Positions 6,322-14,047 of a stretch of DNA of 15,653 nucleotides are shown piece by piece. A program made the position numbers and the translations under genes. Source of the DNA: an uncultured Acidimicrobiia bacterium (lineage in GTDB: Bacteria; Actinomycetota; Acidimicrobiia; Spongiisociales; Spongiisociaceae); NCBI GenBank assembly GCA_937900165.1, contig CALCCX010000080.1, forward strand, positions 1-15,653, read 5' to 3'. How positions within the stretch are numbered: position 1 is the first letter of the stretch; each line of letters opens with the position of its first letter. Under the pieces are notes generated by a model. That model saw only the letters and a program-made list of their open reading frames with translations. It did no database searches and was not told the origin of the DNA.

Positions 6322-6905
6322 CAGCCGGCCTCCAACGAATCGAGCAGCATCTGATGAATTCTTCGATCCTCGGTGAGTTCGGGGTGGAACGAGGTGGCCA
6401 TGACATTTGCCTGACGGACAAACACGGGCCGACCTCGATGCCGGGCGAGCACTTCCACCCCGTCACCAACCTCTTCGATGAGTGGGGCTCTGATGAAAAC
6501 GGCTCTCACGGGATCACCCAACCCTTTGACCGGTATGTCAACCTCGAAGGATTCGTTCTGGCGACCGAAGGCATTGCGTTCAACCGAGGCCTCGAGCGCT
6601 CCGATCAATGGCTGGTCGCCGTCGGTGACTCTGGACGCAAGAAAAATCATCCCGGCACATGTCCCAAGAGTCGGCATCCCATGCTTGATGTGTTTACGGA
6701 GAGGTTCAATCATCCCGTAGAGAGTGGCCAGGCGGCCAATTGTGGTCGATTCTCCACCTGGAACGATCAGCGCGTCCACAGATTCGAGATCATGAGGAAC
6801 TCGGACCTCAACTGTGTGCGCACCCAGTTCGTTCAATACTGAAAGGTGCTCGCGAAAATCACCCTGTAGCGCCAGGACGCCTACTCGGCGAACAGACGAA
6901 GTCAT
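6321..6905 (-). CDS. pdxT: Pyridoxal 5'-phosphate synthase glutaminase subunit PdxT
   Basis: PdxT splits glutamine and passes ammonia to PdxS for PLP synthesis. The 194-residue product has VGVLALQGDFREHL at the N-terminus, the glutamine-binding loop PGGESTTIGRL (49-59), nucleophile Cys83 in GTCAGMIFLA, and the class I amidotransferase partners His174 and Glu176 in SFHPELTED. The triad is complete and the length typical. The ATG at 6905 was chosen because VGVLALQGDF then starts at residue 8; the frame is open upstream to 6953, but that part overlaps the 3' end of pdxS. It begins four bases after the pdxS stop and ends in a one-base overlap with yebC, which fits stoichiometric co-expression with PdxS. 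Confidence 0.96.
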   Translation of the reverse strand: MTSSVRRVGVLALQGDFREHLSVLNELGAHTVEVRVPHDLESVDALIVPGGESTTIGRLATLYGMIEPLRKHIKHGMPTLGTCAGMIFLASRVTDGDQPLIGALEASVERNAFGRQNESFEVDIPVKGLGDPVRAVFIRAPLIEEVGDGVEVLARHRGRPVFVRQANVMATSFHPELTEDRRIHQMLLDSLEAG

Positions 6906-6909
6906 CAGG

Positions 6910-7851
6910 TTACCAGCCCCGCTCCTGCATCCGCTGAGATTCCGGGATTTCATCGATGTCTATGCCAACCATGGGCTCACCGAGGTTGGAAGAAACCTTC
7001 GCAATGATCTGGGGATCCTGATGAAACGTCGTCGCTTCAACAATCGCCCTTGCCCGCACGGCTGGGTCCCCGCTCTTGAAAATCCCGGACCCGACGAACA
7101 CGCCGTCGCAACCCAGCTGCATCATCAGCGCCGCATCAGCCGGCGTAGCGATGCCACCGGCCGCGAAGTTGACGACCGGCAATTTCCCGGTTTCCGCGAT
7201 ATCGCGCAAGAGGTCGATCGGCGCACCGAGGTCCCTGGCTGTTGCCATGAGGAGATCATCGGTCATCGTCGACACCCTGGCGATATCCGCCGTCATCTGA
7301 CGCATGTGGGTCACCGCCTCCACAACATTGCCGGTGCCAGGTTCGCCCTTGGTTCGGATCATCGCGGCGCCTTCACCCACCCTGCGCAATGCTTCTCCCA
7401 GGTTCCTCGCGCCGCAGACAAAGGGTGTCGTGAAAGCCCACTTGTCGATGTGGTGCTGCATGTCCGCTGGACTGAGCACTTCGCTTTCATCGATGTAGTC
7501 CACGCCGAGTGACGCAAGCACCTGGGCCTCGACAAAGTGGCCGATGCGAGCTTTGGCCATCACAGGAATCGAGACGGCCTCCATGATCTCCTCGACCTTG
7601 TTGGGATCTGCCATCCTCGCCACGCCACCATGCTTGCGGATGTCCGCTGGAACCCTCTCCAGCGCCATCACCGCGACGGCGCCGGCCTGTTCGGCGATCT
7701 CTGCCTGCTCGGCGGTGACCACGTCCATGATGACGCCACCCTTCAGCATCTCGGCAAGACCGGTCTTGACCCGTTTCGTACCGTGCTCAACAGTTTTTGA
7801 TGCTTCCAGAGCCGTATCCGGATTCGGCGTCTCGGTGTTGGTCGGTTCCAT
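6910..7851 (-). CDS. pdxS: Pyridoxal 5'-phosphate synthase lyase subunit PdxS
   Basis: PdxS builds PLP from ribose 5-phosphate, glyceraldehyde 3-phosphate and ammonia in the DXP-independent pathway, in a 12-mer decorated with PdxT. The 313-residue TIM barrel shows Asp43 in GGVIMDVV, the Schiff-base Lys100 in PVMAKARIGHF, the second lysine Lys168 in MIRTKGEPGTGN, and phosphate-binding GGIATPADAALMMQLG and GVFVGSGIFKS. All these are offset by 19 from Bacillus subtilis numbering because of an extra N-terminal tail rich in Thr, Pro and Glu. The ATG at 7851 has AAAGGGAG about nine bases upstream; the frame is open to 7890, but those codons look like the intergenic gap. It lies 41 bp after the DUF3048 gene and directly before pdxT. 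Confidence 0.97.
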   Translation of the reverse strand: MEPTNTETPNPDTALEASKTVEHGTKRVKTGLAEMLKGGVIMDVVTAEQAEIAEQAGAVAVMALERVPADIRKHGGVARMADPNKVEEIMEAVSIPVMAKARIGHFVEAQVLASLGVDYIDESEVLSPADMQHHIDKWAFTTPFVCGARNLGEALRRVGEGAAMIRTKGEPGTGNVVEAVTHMRQMTADIARVSTMTDDLLMATARDLGAPIDLLRDIAETGKLPVVNFAAGGIATPADAALMMQLGCDGVFVGSGIFKSGDPAVRARAIVEATTFHQDPQIIAKVSSNLGEPMVGIDIDEIPESQRMQERGW

Positions 7852-7892
7852 GGTTGGCCGCTCCCTTTGACTGGTTCGTCGCGCCACCAAGT

Positions 7893-8945
7893 CTACTGCC
7901 AGTCGACGGACCGCCCGACCGGGATGATCTCGAACCAGGTCTGGCCGGGGGCAAGCGCGATGATGTCGCCATTGGCATCGAAAAGCCGGAAGAAGTCACT
8001 TCCCTGCCCCCTCTCCCAAACCCCCTCGATGGCCACCCCGTCCCTGAATACGATGACATCGCCTGAGCCGATCACCTCGAAGTCTGGAACCGGGGCTCCT
8101 GCTCCATCAAAGCGTCCTGTCGAGATCTGTTCAGCGAATACTGCGACCACGCTCTGCGCGACCAACTGTTCACCTTCGATCGTCTCGTGAGGTGCCTCGC
8201 CGTTGAAACGCAGGTACCCGCCATCCTGGGAGGAGTAGCGGTAGTTGGTGGTCGCGAATCTCGAAATGTCGATTTCGACGGAAAGTGCTCTGACACCGTC
8301 AGGAACTTCGTAGTCAAATACCAAAGGCAGCTCGAGCTCGGTGGACAACTCGGCCAATCCGAAAGTCTCTTCCGTTTGCAGAAAGAGGTTGTATGGCGCC
8401 GAGCGTCCAGATTGCCGGAAAAATCCAGGTCCGCTCCCGTCACTGACCAAGGTCGCTACCTGCCTCAGCCTCGACAGGACCGTCGGCTGGCCCCCTGAAC
8501 TCGCGAAGAACGCATCAAAGGGTTCGATCAACTTCGGATCTACTTCTCTGGCGCTTCGCAGGGGACCGATCGTTTCTGGAATCGAAGAGTGGAACACGGC
8601 GAGGATCCGCAACACCCCGCCCTCAACCGCCGCTTCCATGAGAATGTCTGCGGCTCCGAGGCCAAGCTGAGGCCTGGCATTGGGAGCGTTCGAGAACTTG
8701 GCAATCAGGACCTCTTGGCCGGCGGGCTCCTCGTCCGCCTGGACGTCGAGCCCGGTCAAGGGCCACAACCGGGCCGGGTCCTGTTGAGTTGTGGTCGGGG
8801 CGAGCGTCGTGGCAATGACCGTCGTTGCGGACTTCGGTCGAGTCGTGGTGCTCACCAGTGTGGTTTCGGCGGTTGCATTGTCTCCCCCGCCACAGGATGC
8901 AGCCACTAGGCAAAGGGTCAAAGAGAACAAGATCGAACGTTTCAA
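7893..8945 (-). CDS. DUF3048 (YerB-like) lipoprotein
   Basis: The function of DUF3048 proteins is unknown; Bacillus YerB is a putative lipoprotein. This 350-residue product starts with a lipoprotein signal (MKRSILFSLTLCLVAASC, lipidated Cys18) and then a Thr-rich linker to about residue 55. The N-terminal DUF3048 domain follows (WPLTGL, KFSNAPNARPQLGLGAADIL, HSSIPETIGPLRSAREVD). The C-terminal DUF3048 domain spans about 220-350 (NYRYSSQDGGYLRFNGEAPH, then GQTWFEIIP and a final VDWQ). The TTG at 8945 was chosen because GGAG at 8952-8955 sits six bases upstream and the signal peptide then starts correctly; an ATG at 9002 would prepend 19 atypical residues. It should be anchored outside the membrane. 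It heads the pdxS-pdxT-yebC unit and lies between the PIM and PLP genes, with no evident link to PLP. Confidence 0.88.
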   Translation of the reverse strand: MKRSILFSLTLCLVAASCGGGDNATAETTLVSTTTRPKSATTVIATTLAPTTTQQDPARLWPLTGLDVQADEEPAGQEVLIAKFSNAPNARPQLGLGAADILMEAAVEGGVLRILAVFHSSIPETIGPLRSAREVDPKLIEPFDAFFASSGGQPTVLSRLRQVATLVSDGSGPGFFRQSGRSAPYNLFLQTEETFGLAELSTELELPLVFDYEVPDGVRALSVEIDISRFATTNYRYSSQDGGYLRFNGEAPHETIEGEQLVAQSVVAVFAEQISTGRFDGAGAPVPDFEVIGSGDVIVFRDGVAIEGVWERGQGSDFFRLFDANGDIIALAPGQTWFEIIPVGRSVDWQ

Positions 8946-9225
8946 GGTCGGCTCCACGAGGTGGTTTGAGGGACCAGGTTTCAACGGTAGGCCGTCGACC
9001 ATAGTTCCCTACTGACCGATCGCGCCATCTTCGCCTAGATCCACCGCACGGATCGGCTCCTCGCCCACCTCTCCAGTCATGGCAAGGGTTTCTCACGCCG
9101 AGCCGAAAAAACCCGAAGTGAAAGCCGAAACAAAGCTGAAACTCAAAGGCAGCATGGCCCACGGGCGACTCGCTTCCCTAAGTCGGTGGATCCAGGCTTA
9201 GGGTCTGGTTGCACCGCTCCAGCGG
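8946..9225. promoter_or_regulatory. Intergenic region between pimA and the DUF3048 operon
   Basis: The 280-bp gap separates two minus-strand units and probably holds the end of the PIM transcript and the promoter of the DUF3048-pdxST-yebC operon. It contains two inverted repeats near pimA and, on the minus strand, a T-rich tract with repeated CTTT and CGG steps (9103-9148). GGGTTT and AAACCC form another short inverted repeat (9086-9091 and 9109-9114). I see no confident -35/-10 pair. Confidence 0.4.
9176..9203. repeat. 7-bp inverted repeat with palindromic centre
   Basis: CCCTAAG (9176-9182) and CTTAGGG (9197-9203) are exact inverse copies, and the loop contains the 8-bp palindrome TGGATCCA. 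It lies just after pimA in the direction of transcription. It could be an operator or a weak terminator; no U-tract follows. Confidence 0.5.
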
Positions 9226-9226
9226 T
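9213..9226. repeat. 6-bp hairpin touching the pimA stop codon
   Basis: ACCGCT-CC-AGCGGT is a perfect short inverted repeat whose right arm reaches the first base of the pimA stop codon. It may contribute to transcript ending together with the neighbouring repeat. Confidence 0.35.
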
Positions 9227-10275
9227 CAGCCAGGCGCGGTTGGTGCGATGGCAGACTCGTACAACTCCAAGTAGCTGGGAACCACCGCATCCCAGGTGAA
9301 CTTCTTTACTCTCTCAGATGAGCTCGCAGCCATGTTCGCAAGGCGATCCTCGTCCTCAAAAAGACCGGACAGCGTAGCCGCCAGCCCGACGGAATCACCC
9401 GGCACGACCAGCCGGCCCGTCCCACCCAAGAGATCGGCAAAGGCGGGAATATCGCTTGCCACCACGGCGCAGCCGGCCGCCATCGCCTCTGCAACCGTGA
9501 TCCCGAAACTCTCACCCCCAAGGTTCGGTGCCACAAAAACAGCAGAGGAGGCCAACCGCTCGAGTTTGGTGGGGTCGTCGGCTCCGACCAAAACCTCCAC
9601 CCCTTCCATCATTGGTTGGGTCCGCGAGGTCAACACCGTCAAGCGAGCATTCGGGAATTTGGCCCTGACCTGGGGCCACGCTCGCAGTAGGACTTTCAGC
9701 CCCTTGCGGTCCTCATCTCTGCCGACGAACACGGCCGACTGGCTTCGCCGGGCGCGCCCGGCCATCGGGTTGACTTCGACGCCATTGGGAATAATCACAG
9801 GGTGTGGGGCAAACGGAGCTATCGCCGATGCAGCGGTCCTGCTGACGACTGTCACGGCCTTGGACCTGTTCGCCAACCTCGCCAACAGCCAGGCAGAATG
9901 CCCATATGCGCGCCTGATCAGGTTCGCAGGATCTGCGTGAAAGGTGAGAATCGTAGGCTTGGCCGTGAGTTGAGCGGCCCAGCCGGCGATGGGAATCCAG
10001 GGCTCATGCACATGGACCACGTCCGCCTCCTCGGCCCTGGCCAGCAGCCGCCTGCCGACCAACGGACTGAGCGCAATCGGAACTCGCGAACCGTTCGCGC
10101 TGACCCGAAAGCCGCCACCCACCTGGAATTCAGTGGCCTTGGACGGTTCCCGGCCTGGCCCGACCAACCAAGCATCGACTCCCCTTGCCAGTAACTCAGC
10201 GGTCAGTTGACGGGCGTGGGACTGCACTCCTCCCATGTGATCAAGGGCATATGGGCACACAATCGCGACTTTCAT
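9226..10275 (-). CDS. pimA: Phosphatidylinositol mannosyltransferase PimA (GT4)
   Basis: PimA transfers mannose from GDP-mannose to phosphatidylinositol on the inner face of the membrane, the first step of PIM synthesis. The 349-residue GT-B protein starts MKVAIVCPYALDHMGGVQSHARQL, where the GGVQ loop is the PimA signature. It has HVHEPWIPIAG and LTFHADP in the acceptor domain, AVFVGRDEDRKGLKVLLRAW at the start of the donor domain, and GGESFGITVAEAMAAG with the EX7E pair Glu255 and Glu263. The ATG at 10275 gives this start; the frame is open for 64 more codons inside the acyltransferase gene, but those residues are not family-like. It lies 16 bp after the acyltransferase gene and is last in the PIM operon. 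Other GT4 enzymes look alike; gene order makes PimA the best call. Confidence 0.92.
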   Translation of the reverse strand: MKVAIVCPYALDHMGGVQSHARQLTAELLARGVDAWLVGPGREPSKATEFQVGGGFRVSANGSRVPIALSPLVGRRLLARAEEADVVHVHEPWIPIAGWAAQLTAKPTILTFHADPANLIRRAYGHSAWLLARLANRSKAVTVVSRTAASAIAPFAPHPVIIPNGVEVNPMAGRARRSQSAVFVGRDEDRKGLKVLLRAWPQVRAKFPNARLTVLTSRTQPMMEGVEVLVGADDPTKLERLASSAVFVAPNLGGESFGITVAEAMAAGCAVVASDIPAFADLLGGTGRLVVPGDSVGLAATLSGLFEDEDRLANMAASSSERVKKFTWDAVVPSYLELYESAIAPTAPG

Positions 10276-10291
10276 GCCTTCGCCCGAAACG

Positions 10292-11224
10292 TCATGTGAC
10301 CGAGGCGAGGGGATCGTCAGTCGATGGATCCTCCTCGGGTTCTCGATCAGACGGCCAATTGGGTTGCAGGATATGCCATTGGGCCGGATCACGTCTGATG
10401 AGCTCCTCGAGAGCCTTGGCAAGCAACCGGGTCTGGAGGGCCACCCGTTCCTCCTTGGAGCCCTCACGAGGTGCTTCGATCGCTGCTCCGACGATGATCG
10501 TGTGGCCTCTTCCCTTTTTGAAATACGAGGCCACGGGGAGAATCGGTGCCCCAGTCCGGTTGGACAGCGAAGCCGGCCCGGCCGGCAGAGCTGTGATCTC
10601 GCCGAAGAACTCGGTCTGGATACCTGACCCGGTCACGTCCCTATCGGAGAGCAGCGCGACCACCCGCTTGTCTTTCAACGCCCGAAGGAGCGAACGCATG
10701 GTTCCAGACCCCTGCCCGGTCAAGACGATGTCGATGCCAACGGATTCACGCATGGCCAGGAACCAGTCGACAACCCTTCGGTTCGCCAACGTCTCAGCGA
10801 CTGCTGTGACCCGGACGCCCACGGTTTCACCTGCGGTTGCGGCCATCTCCCAGTTGCCCATGTGGGGTAGGGCCACGATCATCGCGTCTCCCCTGTCCCT
10901 GACCTCAATCAGGTTCTCAACACCTACCAATGTCGTGTGTTCTCGAATACCGGCCGCCCTCCGGGGGCGAAACCAGAACGTCTCTGCCCAATAGCGTCCA
11001 TATGCACGGAACATCGAGCGAGCCGCCAGCCGAGTATCTCCGTGGCCGGCCGAGTCGCCGAGCACTCTGGTCATGTGTCGGATCGCCATCGCCTTGCGAG
11101 GCCCTGCCACACTCCATGCAAGTAGGCCTGCCCATTCCCCCGCTTTACGCATCACTACTTCGGGCAGAGCACCGAATAGGCCACCAGCAGCGCGAAACGC
11201 CAGGTAGACGACGTAGCTACTCAC
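10292..11224 (-). CDS. patA: PatA-like phosphatidylinositol mannoside acyltransferase
   Basis: This belongs to the LpxL/HtrB lysophospholipid acyltransferase family. In mycobacteria, PatA puts a palmitoyl chain on the mannose of PIM1/PIM2 at the cytoplasmic face of the membrane. The 310-residue product has the HX4E acyltransferase motif at His121-Glu126 (VALPHMGNWEMA), the following VAETLANRRVVDWF, ALLSDRDVTGSGIQTEFFGE, the LPAGPASLSNRTGAPILPV block, and WHILQPNWP near the C-terminus. The start is GTG at 11224, overlapping the end of pgsA by 8 bp (GTGAGTAG), so the two are translationally coupled. Its place between pgsA and pimA matches Rv2611c of M. tuberculosis and supports PatA over a lipid A acyltransferase. 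The last 20 residues are acidic and probably disordered. Confidence 0.92.
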   Translation of the reverse strand: MSSYVVYLAFRAAGGLFGALPEVVMRKAGEWAGLLAWSVAGPRKAMAIRHMTRVLGDSAGHGDTRLAARSMFRAYGRYWAETFWFRPRRAAGIREHTTLVGVENLIEVRDRGDAMIVALPHMGNWEMAATAGETVGVRVTAVAETLANRRVVDWFLAMRESVGIDIVLTGQGSGTMRSLLRALKDKRVVALLSDRDVTGSGIQTEFFGEITALPAGPASLSNRTGAPILPVASYFKKGRGHTIIVGAAIEAPREGSKEERVALQTRLLAKALEELIRRDPAQWHILQPNWPSDREPEEDPSTDDPLASVT

Positions 11225-11813
11225 TGCCGAGTAGCTGCCAGGTCTTCCAGAAACGCTGGAAGACGGTAACCCAGGTCAGTGTCGCCATGATCACGAGCAT
11301 TTGAGGTACGAAACCAAAGAGGAATCCGGACGTGAACAAAATGATCCGCTCTGCGCGACCTAGTATGCCGCCTCTACCGTCCACGCCCTCGACCTCCGCC
11401 TTGGCTCGCAGGTAAGAGGTCAATATCGCGGCGCCAAGGCTCAACAGTGTGAGCACGACCAGAGCCGGATCTCCTTCGGCGGGCGAAACCCTCGACGTGA
11501 GCCAGAATGCGCAAGCCGCGAACATTGAAGTCTCGCCGATGCGATCGGACACCGAATCGATCAGCGCACCGCGTTTGGATGCCGTTCCTGACGCCCTGGC
11601 GACCGCGCCATCGAGTCCGTCGAGAGCGGAACCGACCAAGATCAATATTGCTCCGAGGACCAGTGAACCCAGTGCCAATACCGTTGACCCGGTCAGGGTG
11701 ATTGCCAAACCGGCCAGAGTGACTGGGACGGGGCGAACACCAATCTTGGCAAGGAAACGCCCGATCGGACTAATGATGGTGTCAATCCGGGAGCGAACCC
11801 GCGTTTCGATCAA
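11217..11813 (-). CDS. pgsA: CDP-alcohol phosphatidyltransferase, phosphatidylinositol phosphate synthase type
   Basis: This integral membrane enzyme joins CDP-diacylglycerol to an alcohol; by context, inositol 1-phosphate gives phosphatidylinositol phosphate, the precursor of PI and PIMs. The 198-residue product carries the complete CDP-OH-P signature: Asp65, Asp68-Gly69, Ala72-Arg73, Gly82, Asp86 and Asp90 (ALDGLDGAVARAS, then RGALIDSVSDR). Hydrophobic helices lie at about 30-60, 94-110, 118-138 and 160-182. The start is TTG at 11813, fixed by AGGAGG at 11818-11823. It heads the PIM operon, as Rv2612c does. Phosphatidylglycerophosphate synthases share the same motif, so the substrate rests on gene order. 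Confidence 0.92.
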   Translation of the reverse strand: MIETRVRSRIDTIISPIGRFLAKIGVRPVPVTLAGLAITLTGSTVLALGSLVLGAILILVGSALDGLDGAVARASGTASKRGALIDSVSDRIGETSMFAACAFWLTSRVSPAEGDPALVVLTLLSLGAAILTSYLRAKAEVEGVDGRGGILGRAERIILFTSGFLFGFVPQMLVIMATLTWVTVFQRFWKTWQLLGSE

Positions 11814-11817
11814 TAGG

Positions 11818-11823
11818 CCTCCT
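11818..11823 (-). promoter_or_regulatory. Ribosome binding site fixing the pgsA TTG start
   Basis: The minus strand reads AGGAGG four bases before TTG. This strong Shine-Dalgarno sequence supports the unusual start codon. Confidence 0.8.
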
Positions 11824-11943
11824 CAGCGACACAAAATACCACAACCGGCGCAAGGGTCCTGTGGCCGATCGGGCTGGCGCTGGACAGGATGGCCCCAGCC
11901 CTCCTCGGGTGGTCGACGTTCTGTAGGGTTGTGACTCCTGGTC

Positions 11944-11950
11944 GAGGAGG
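11944..11950 (+). promoter_or_regulatory. Ribosome binding site fixing the EF-G2 GTG start
   Basis: GAGGAGG lies seven bases before the GTG at 11958. It rules out the in-frame ATG at 11889, which has no such site and would add 23 atypical residues. Confidence 0.8.
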
Positions 11951-11957
11951 AATACGA

Positions 11958-14003
11958 GTGGACCCCAAGGCAATCCGCAACGTTGCCCTGGTCGGGCACG
12001 GTGGCGCCGGGAAAACTGCTCTCGCAGAATCCATGCTCTTCACGGCCGGCAGGATCAACCGGGTTGGATCCGTCACAGACGGAAATACCGTCATGGACTT
12101 CGAACCAGAAGAAATCGACCGCCAGATCTCCCTGGGCCTCTCGGTGGCTTCGATCGAGGCATCCGGCCACAAGATCAATCTGATCGACACGCCGGGATAC
12201 GCCGACTTCGTTGGAGACGCCAGGGCCGCGCTACGTGCAGCCGACCTCGCGGTGTTCGTCGTCTCGGCAGTTGACGGGGTAGAAGTTCAGACCGAATTGT
12301 TATGGGAGATCGCCGGCCGCGAGGGAATCGCCAGGGCGGTGTTCATCAACAAGCTTGATCGTGAACACTCATCGTTCAACAGAACACTCGGACAACTCAA
12401 GGCCGCATTCGGTAAACGAGTAGCCCCGATTCAGGTGCCCATCGGGCCGGAGCAAGAGCCCGAGGGCATCGTCAGGGTCGTGTCGGAGCGGGCCTACATC
12501 TACAAAGCCGGCGACCCGCGCGGTGTATTGGTCGACCTCCCAGATTCGGTAGCCGACACGGTCCACGAGGCCCACCAAGCTTTGGTAGAGGCCGTCGTGG
12601 AAACCGATGACGCGCTGATCGAGGCCTACTTCGACGGCGTGGAACCAACCAGGGATAGAATGGTGGAAGCGATCCATGCCAGCGTCGCCACCGGCGAGAT
12701 CTACCCGGTGATGGTTGGTTCGGCGACGAAGTTGATCGGGATCGACACACTCGCAGAGTTCATCGTCGATTTCGCGCCGAATCCGTTGGAGCGGCCGATT
12801 CCTCCAACGGACGAAGGAGATATCGAGATGGCAGCGGACGGTGACACGGTCGCATACGTCTTCAAGGCGACCGGTGACCAATACGTCGGCAGGATCAACG
12901 TTTTCCGAGTCTTCTCCGGCACAGTCAGGAGCGACCATCAACTTGAATCATCTGACGGCTCCGCGGCCAAAATGGCCAACCTGTTCGCGATGCAAGGCAA
13001 AGACCACAGCGATGTGACAGAAGTAGGCGTCGGGGACATCGCCGCGGTCGCCAAACTCGACCAGGTCCGGTCCGGCCATACGCTGAGGAGCCCTGGTTCC
13101 TCGGTCGTGCTTGCACCTGTGGAAATGCCCAAACCGGTTCACGAAGTCTCCATCACCCCCCGATCCAATCAAGACGAGAACAAACTATCCAGTGCCTTGG
13201 CCCAAGCGCAGGAAGAGGACCAGACGATCAGGGTCGAGCGGCGCGCAGAAACTCAAGAAACCGTCCTGTCGGGCCTCGGAGAAACCCATGTCGACGTAAC
13301 CTTGTCTCGCATCGCCCGCAAGAACGGGGTTGAGATCGACACTGAGATTCCTCGGGTCCCCTATCGCGAGACCATCGAAGGCACAGCAGACGTAGAGGGC
13401 AAGCACAAGAAGCAGTCAGGCGGACGGGGCCAATTCGCCGTCGCTTTTGTCAAGTTCGAACCGAATCAGCGAGGCGCCGGGTATGAATTCGTGAACGCCA
13501 CCAAGGGGGGCTCCATCCCCCGCAATCTGATTCCGGCGGTCGACAAAGGGATCAGGGAGGCCCTCGAACGGGGCATCCTTGCCGGATACCCGGTGATAGA
13601 CGTACGCGCCACCGTCTACGACGGCAAGTACCATTCGGTCGATTCAGACGAGATGAGCTTTCGAATGGCAGGAATAATGGCAGTCAGACAGGCCTCTTCC
13701 CTGCTCCGCCCGACCATCCTGGAGCCGATCGCCGAACTGGCAGTCCGCGTTCCCGAGGAGTACATGGGTGATGTGATCGGCGACGTCAATGCCAAGCGGG
13801 GGCGGGTGCTTGGAATGGACACGGATGCCGGTTCACAACTCGTCATGGCCGAGGTTCCAATGGCGGAGCTGCAGAGGTACTCTGTCGATCTCCGCTCGAT
13901 GACCGGAGGCCGTGGTTGGTTCACCGTCGAGTTCTCCCACTACGACCCTGCCCCGCCCCAAGAAATCCGCAAGATCGTCTCGGCGGCCTCGGAGGTCGTC
14001 TGA
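11958..14003 (+). CDS. fusA2: Elongation factor G-like protein (EF-G2 type)
   Basis: The 681-residue product has the five-domain layout of EF-G. The G domain holds the P-loop GHGGAGKTAL (13-22), the switch II motif DTPGYADF (77-84) and NKLD (131-134). Domain II follows at about 290-380 and domain III at 390-465 (RSNQDENKLSSALAQAQEED). Domain IV spans about 465-590 with GKHKKQSGGRGQFA, and domain V carries EPIAELAVRVPEEYMGDVIGD. Canonical EF-G has AHIDAGKT and DTPGH; here the P-loop is GHGGAGKT and the catalytic His of switch II is Tyr81. Those differences mark the EF-G2 paralogue (M. tuberculosis FusA2), whose role is unclear and whose mycobacterial member is reported to lack EF-G activity. 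No rpsL, rpsG or tuf lies nearby, as would be expected for the main EF-G. The start is GTG, set by its Shine-Dalgarno. Confidence 0.92.
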   Translation: MDPKAIRNVALVGHGGAGKTALAESMLFTAGRINRVGSVTDGNTVMDFEPEEIDRQISLGLSVASIEASGHKINLIDTPGYADFVGDARAALRAADLAVFVVSAVDGVEVQTELLWEIAGREGIARAVFINKLDREHSSFNRTLGQLKAAFGKRVAPIQVPIGPEQEPEGIVRVVSERAYIYKAGDPRGVLVDLPDSVADTVHEAHQALVEAVVETDDALIEAYFDGVEPTRDRMVEAIHASVATGEIYPVMVGSATKLIGIDTLAEFIVDFAPNPLERPIPPTDEGDIEMAADGDTVAYVFKATGDQYVGRINVFRVFSGTVRSDHQLESSDGSAAKMANLFAMQGKDHSDVTEVGVGDIAAVAKLDQVRSGHTLRSPGSSVVLAPVEMPKPVHEVSITPRSNQDENKLSSALAQAQEEDQTIRVERRAETQETVLSGLGETHVDVTLSRIARKNGVEIDTEIPRVPYRETIEGTADVEGKHKKQSGGRGQFAVAFVKFEPNQRGAGYEFVNATKGGSIPRNLIPAVDKGIREALERGILAGYPVIDVRATVYDGKYHSVDSDEMSFRMAGIMAVRQASSLLRPTILEPIAELAVRVPEEYMGDVIGDVNAKRGRVLGMDTDAGSQLVMAEVPMAELQRYSVDLRSMTGGRGWFTVEFSHYDPAPPQEIRKIVSAASEVV

Positions 14004-14035
14004 TCGTCCATAATCAGCATCAAGACAAGACCCAC

Positions 14036-14040
14036 GGAGG
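14036..14040 (+). promoter_or_regulatory. Ribosome binding site of citrate synthase gene
   Basis: GGAGG lies seven bases before the ATG at 14048. It selects this start over an in-frame ATG at 13916 inside the EF-G2 gene. Confidence 0.75.
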
Positions 14041-14047
14041 CCAGCGC

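Larger units (their letters stand above)
11814..11957. promoter_or_regulatory. Divergent promoter region, pgsA operon versus EF-G2 gene
   Basis: This 144-bp gap must drive transcription both ways. On the minus strand TATTTT (11833-11838) lies 20 bases before the pgsA TTG and could be a -10 box, but the matching -35 is poor. On the plus side nothing beyond the ribosome binding site is clear. Shared control of PIM synthesis and EF-G2 would be inference. Confidence 0.4.

Noticed and set aside
8623..9162. Minus-strand open frame overlapping the DUF3048 gene
   Set aside because: It is a shadow in another frame of the lipoprotein gene and has no recognisable protein features.
10276..10467. 64-codon in-frame upstream extension of pimA
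   Set aside because: It lies inside the acyltransferase gene; PimA proteins start at the MKVAIV segment.
11889..11957. ATG start for the EF-G2 gene at 11889
   Set aside because: The GTG at 11958 has a strong GAGGAGG site at correct spacing and gives the family N-terminus.
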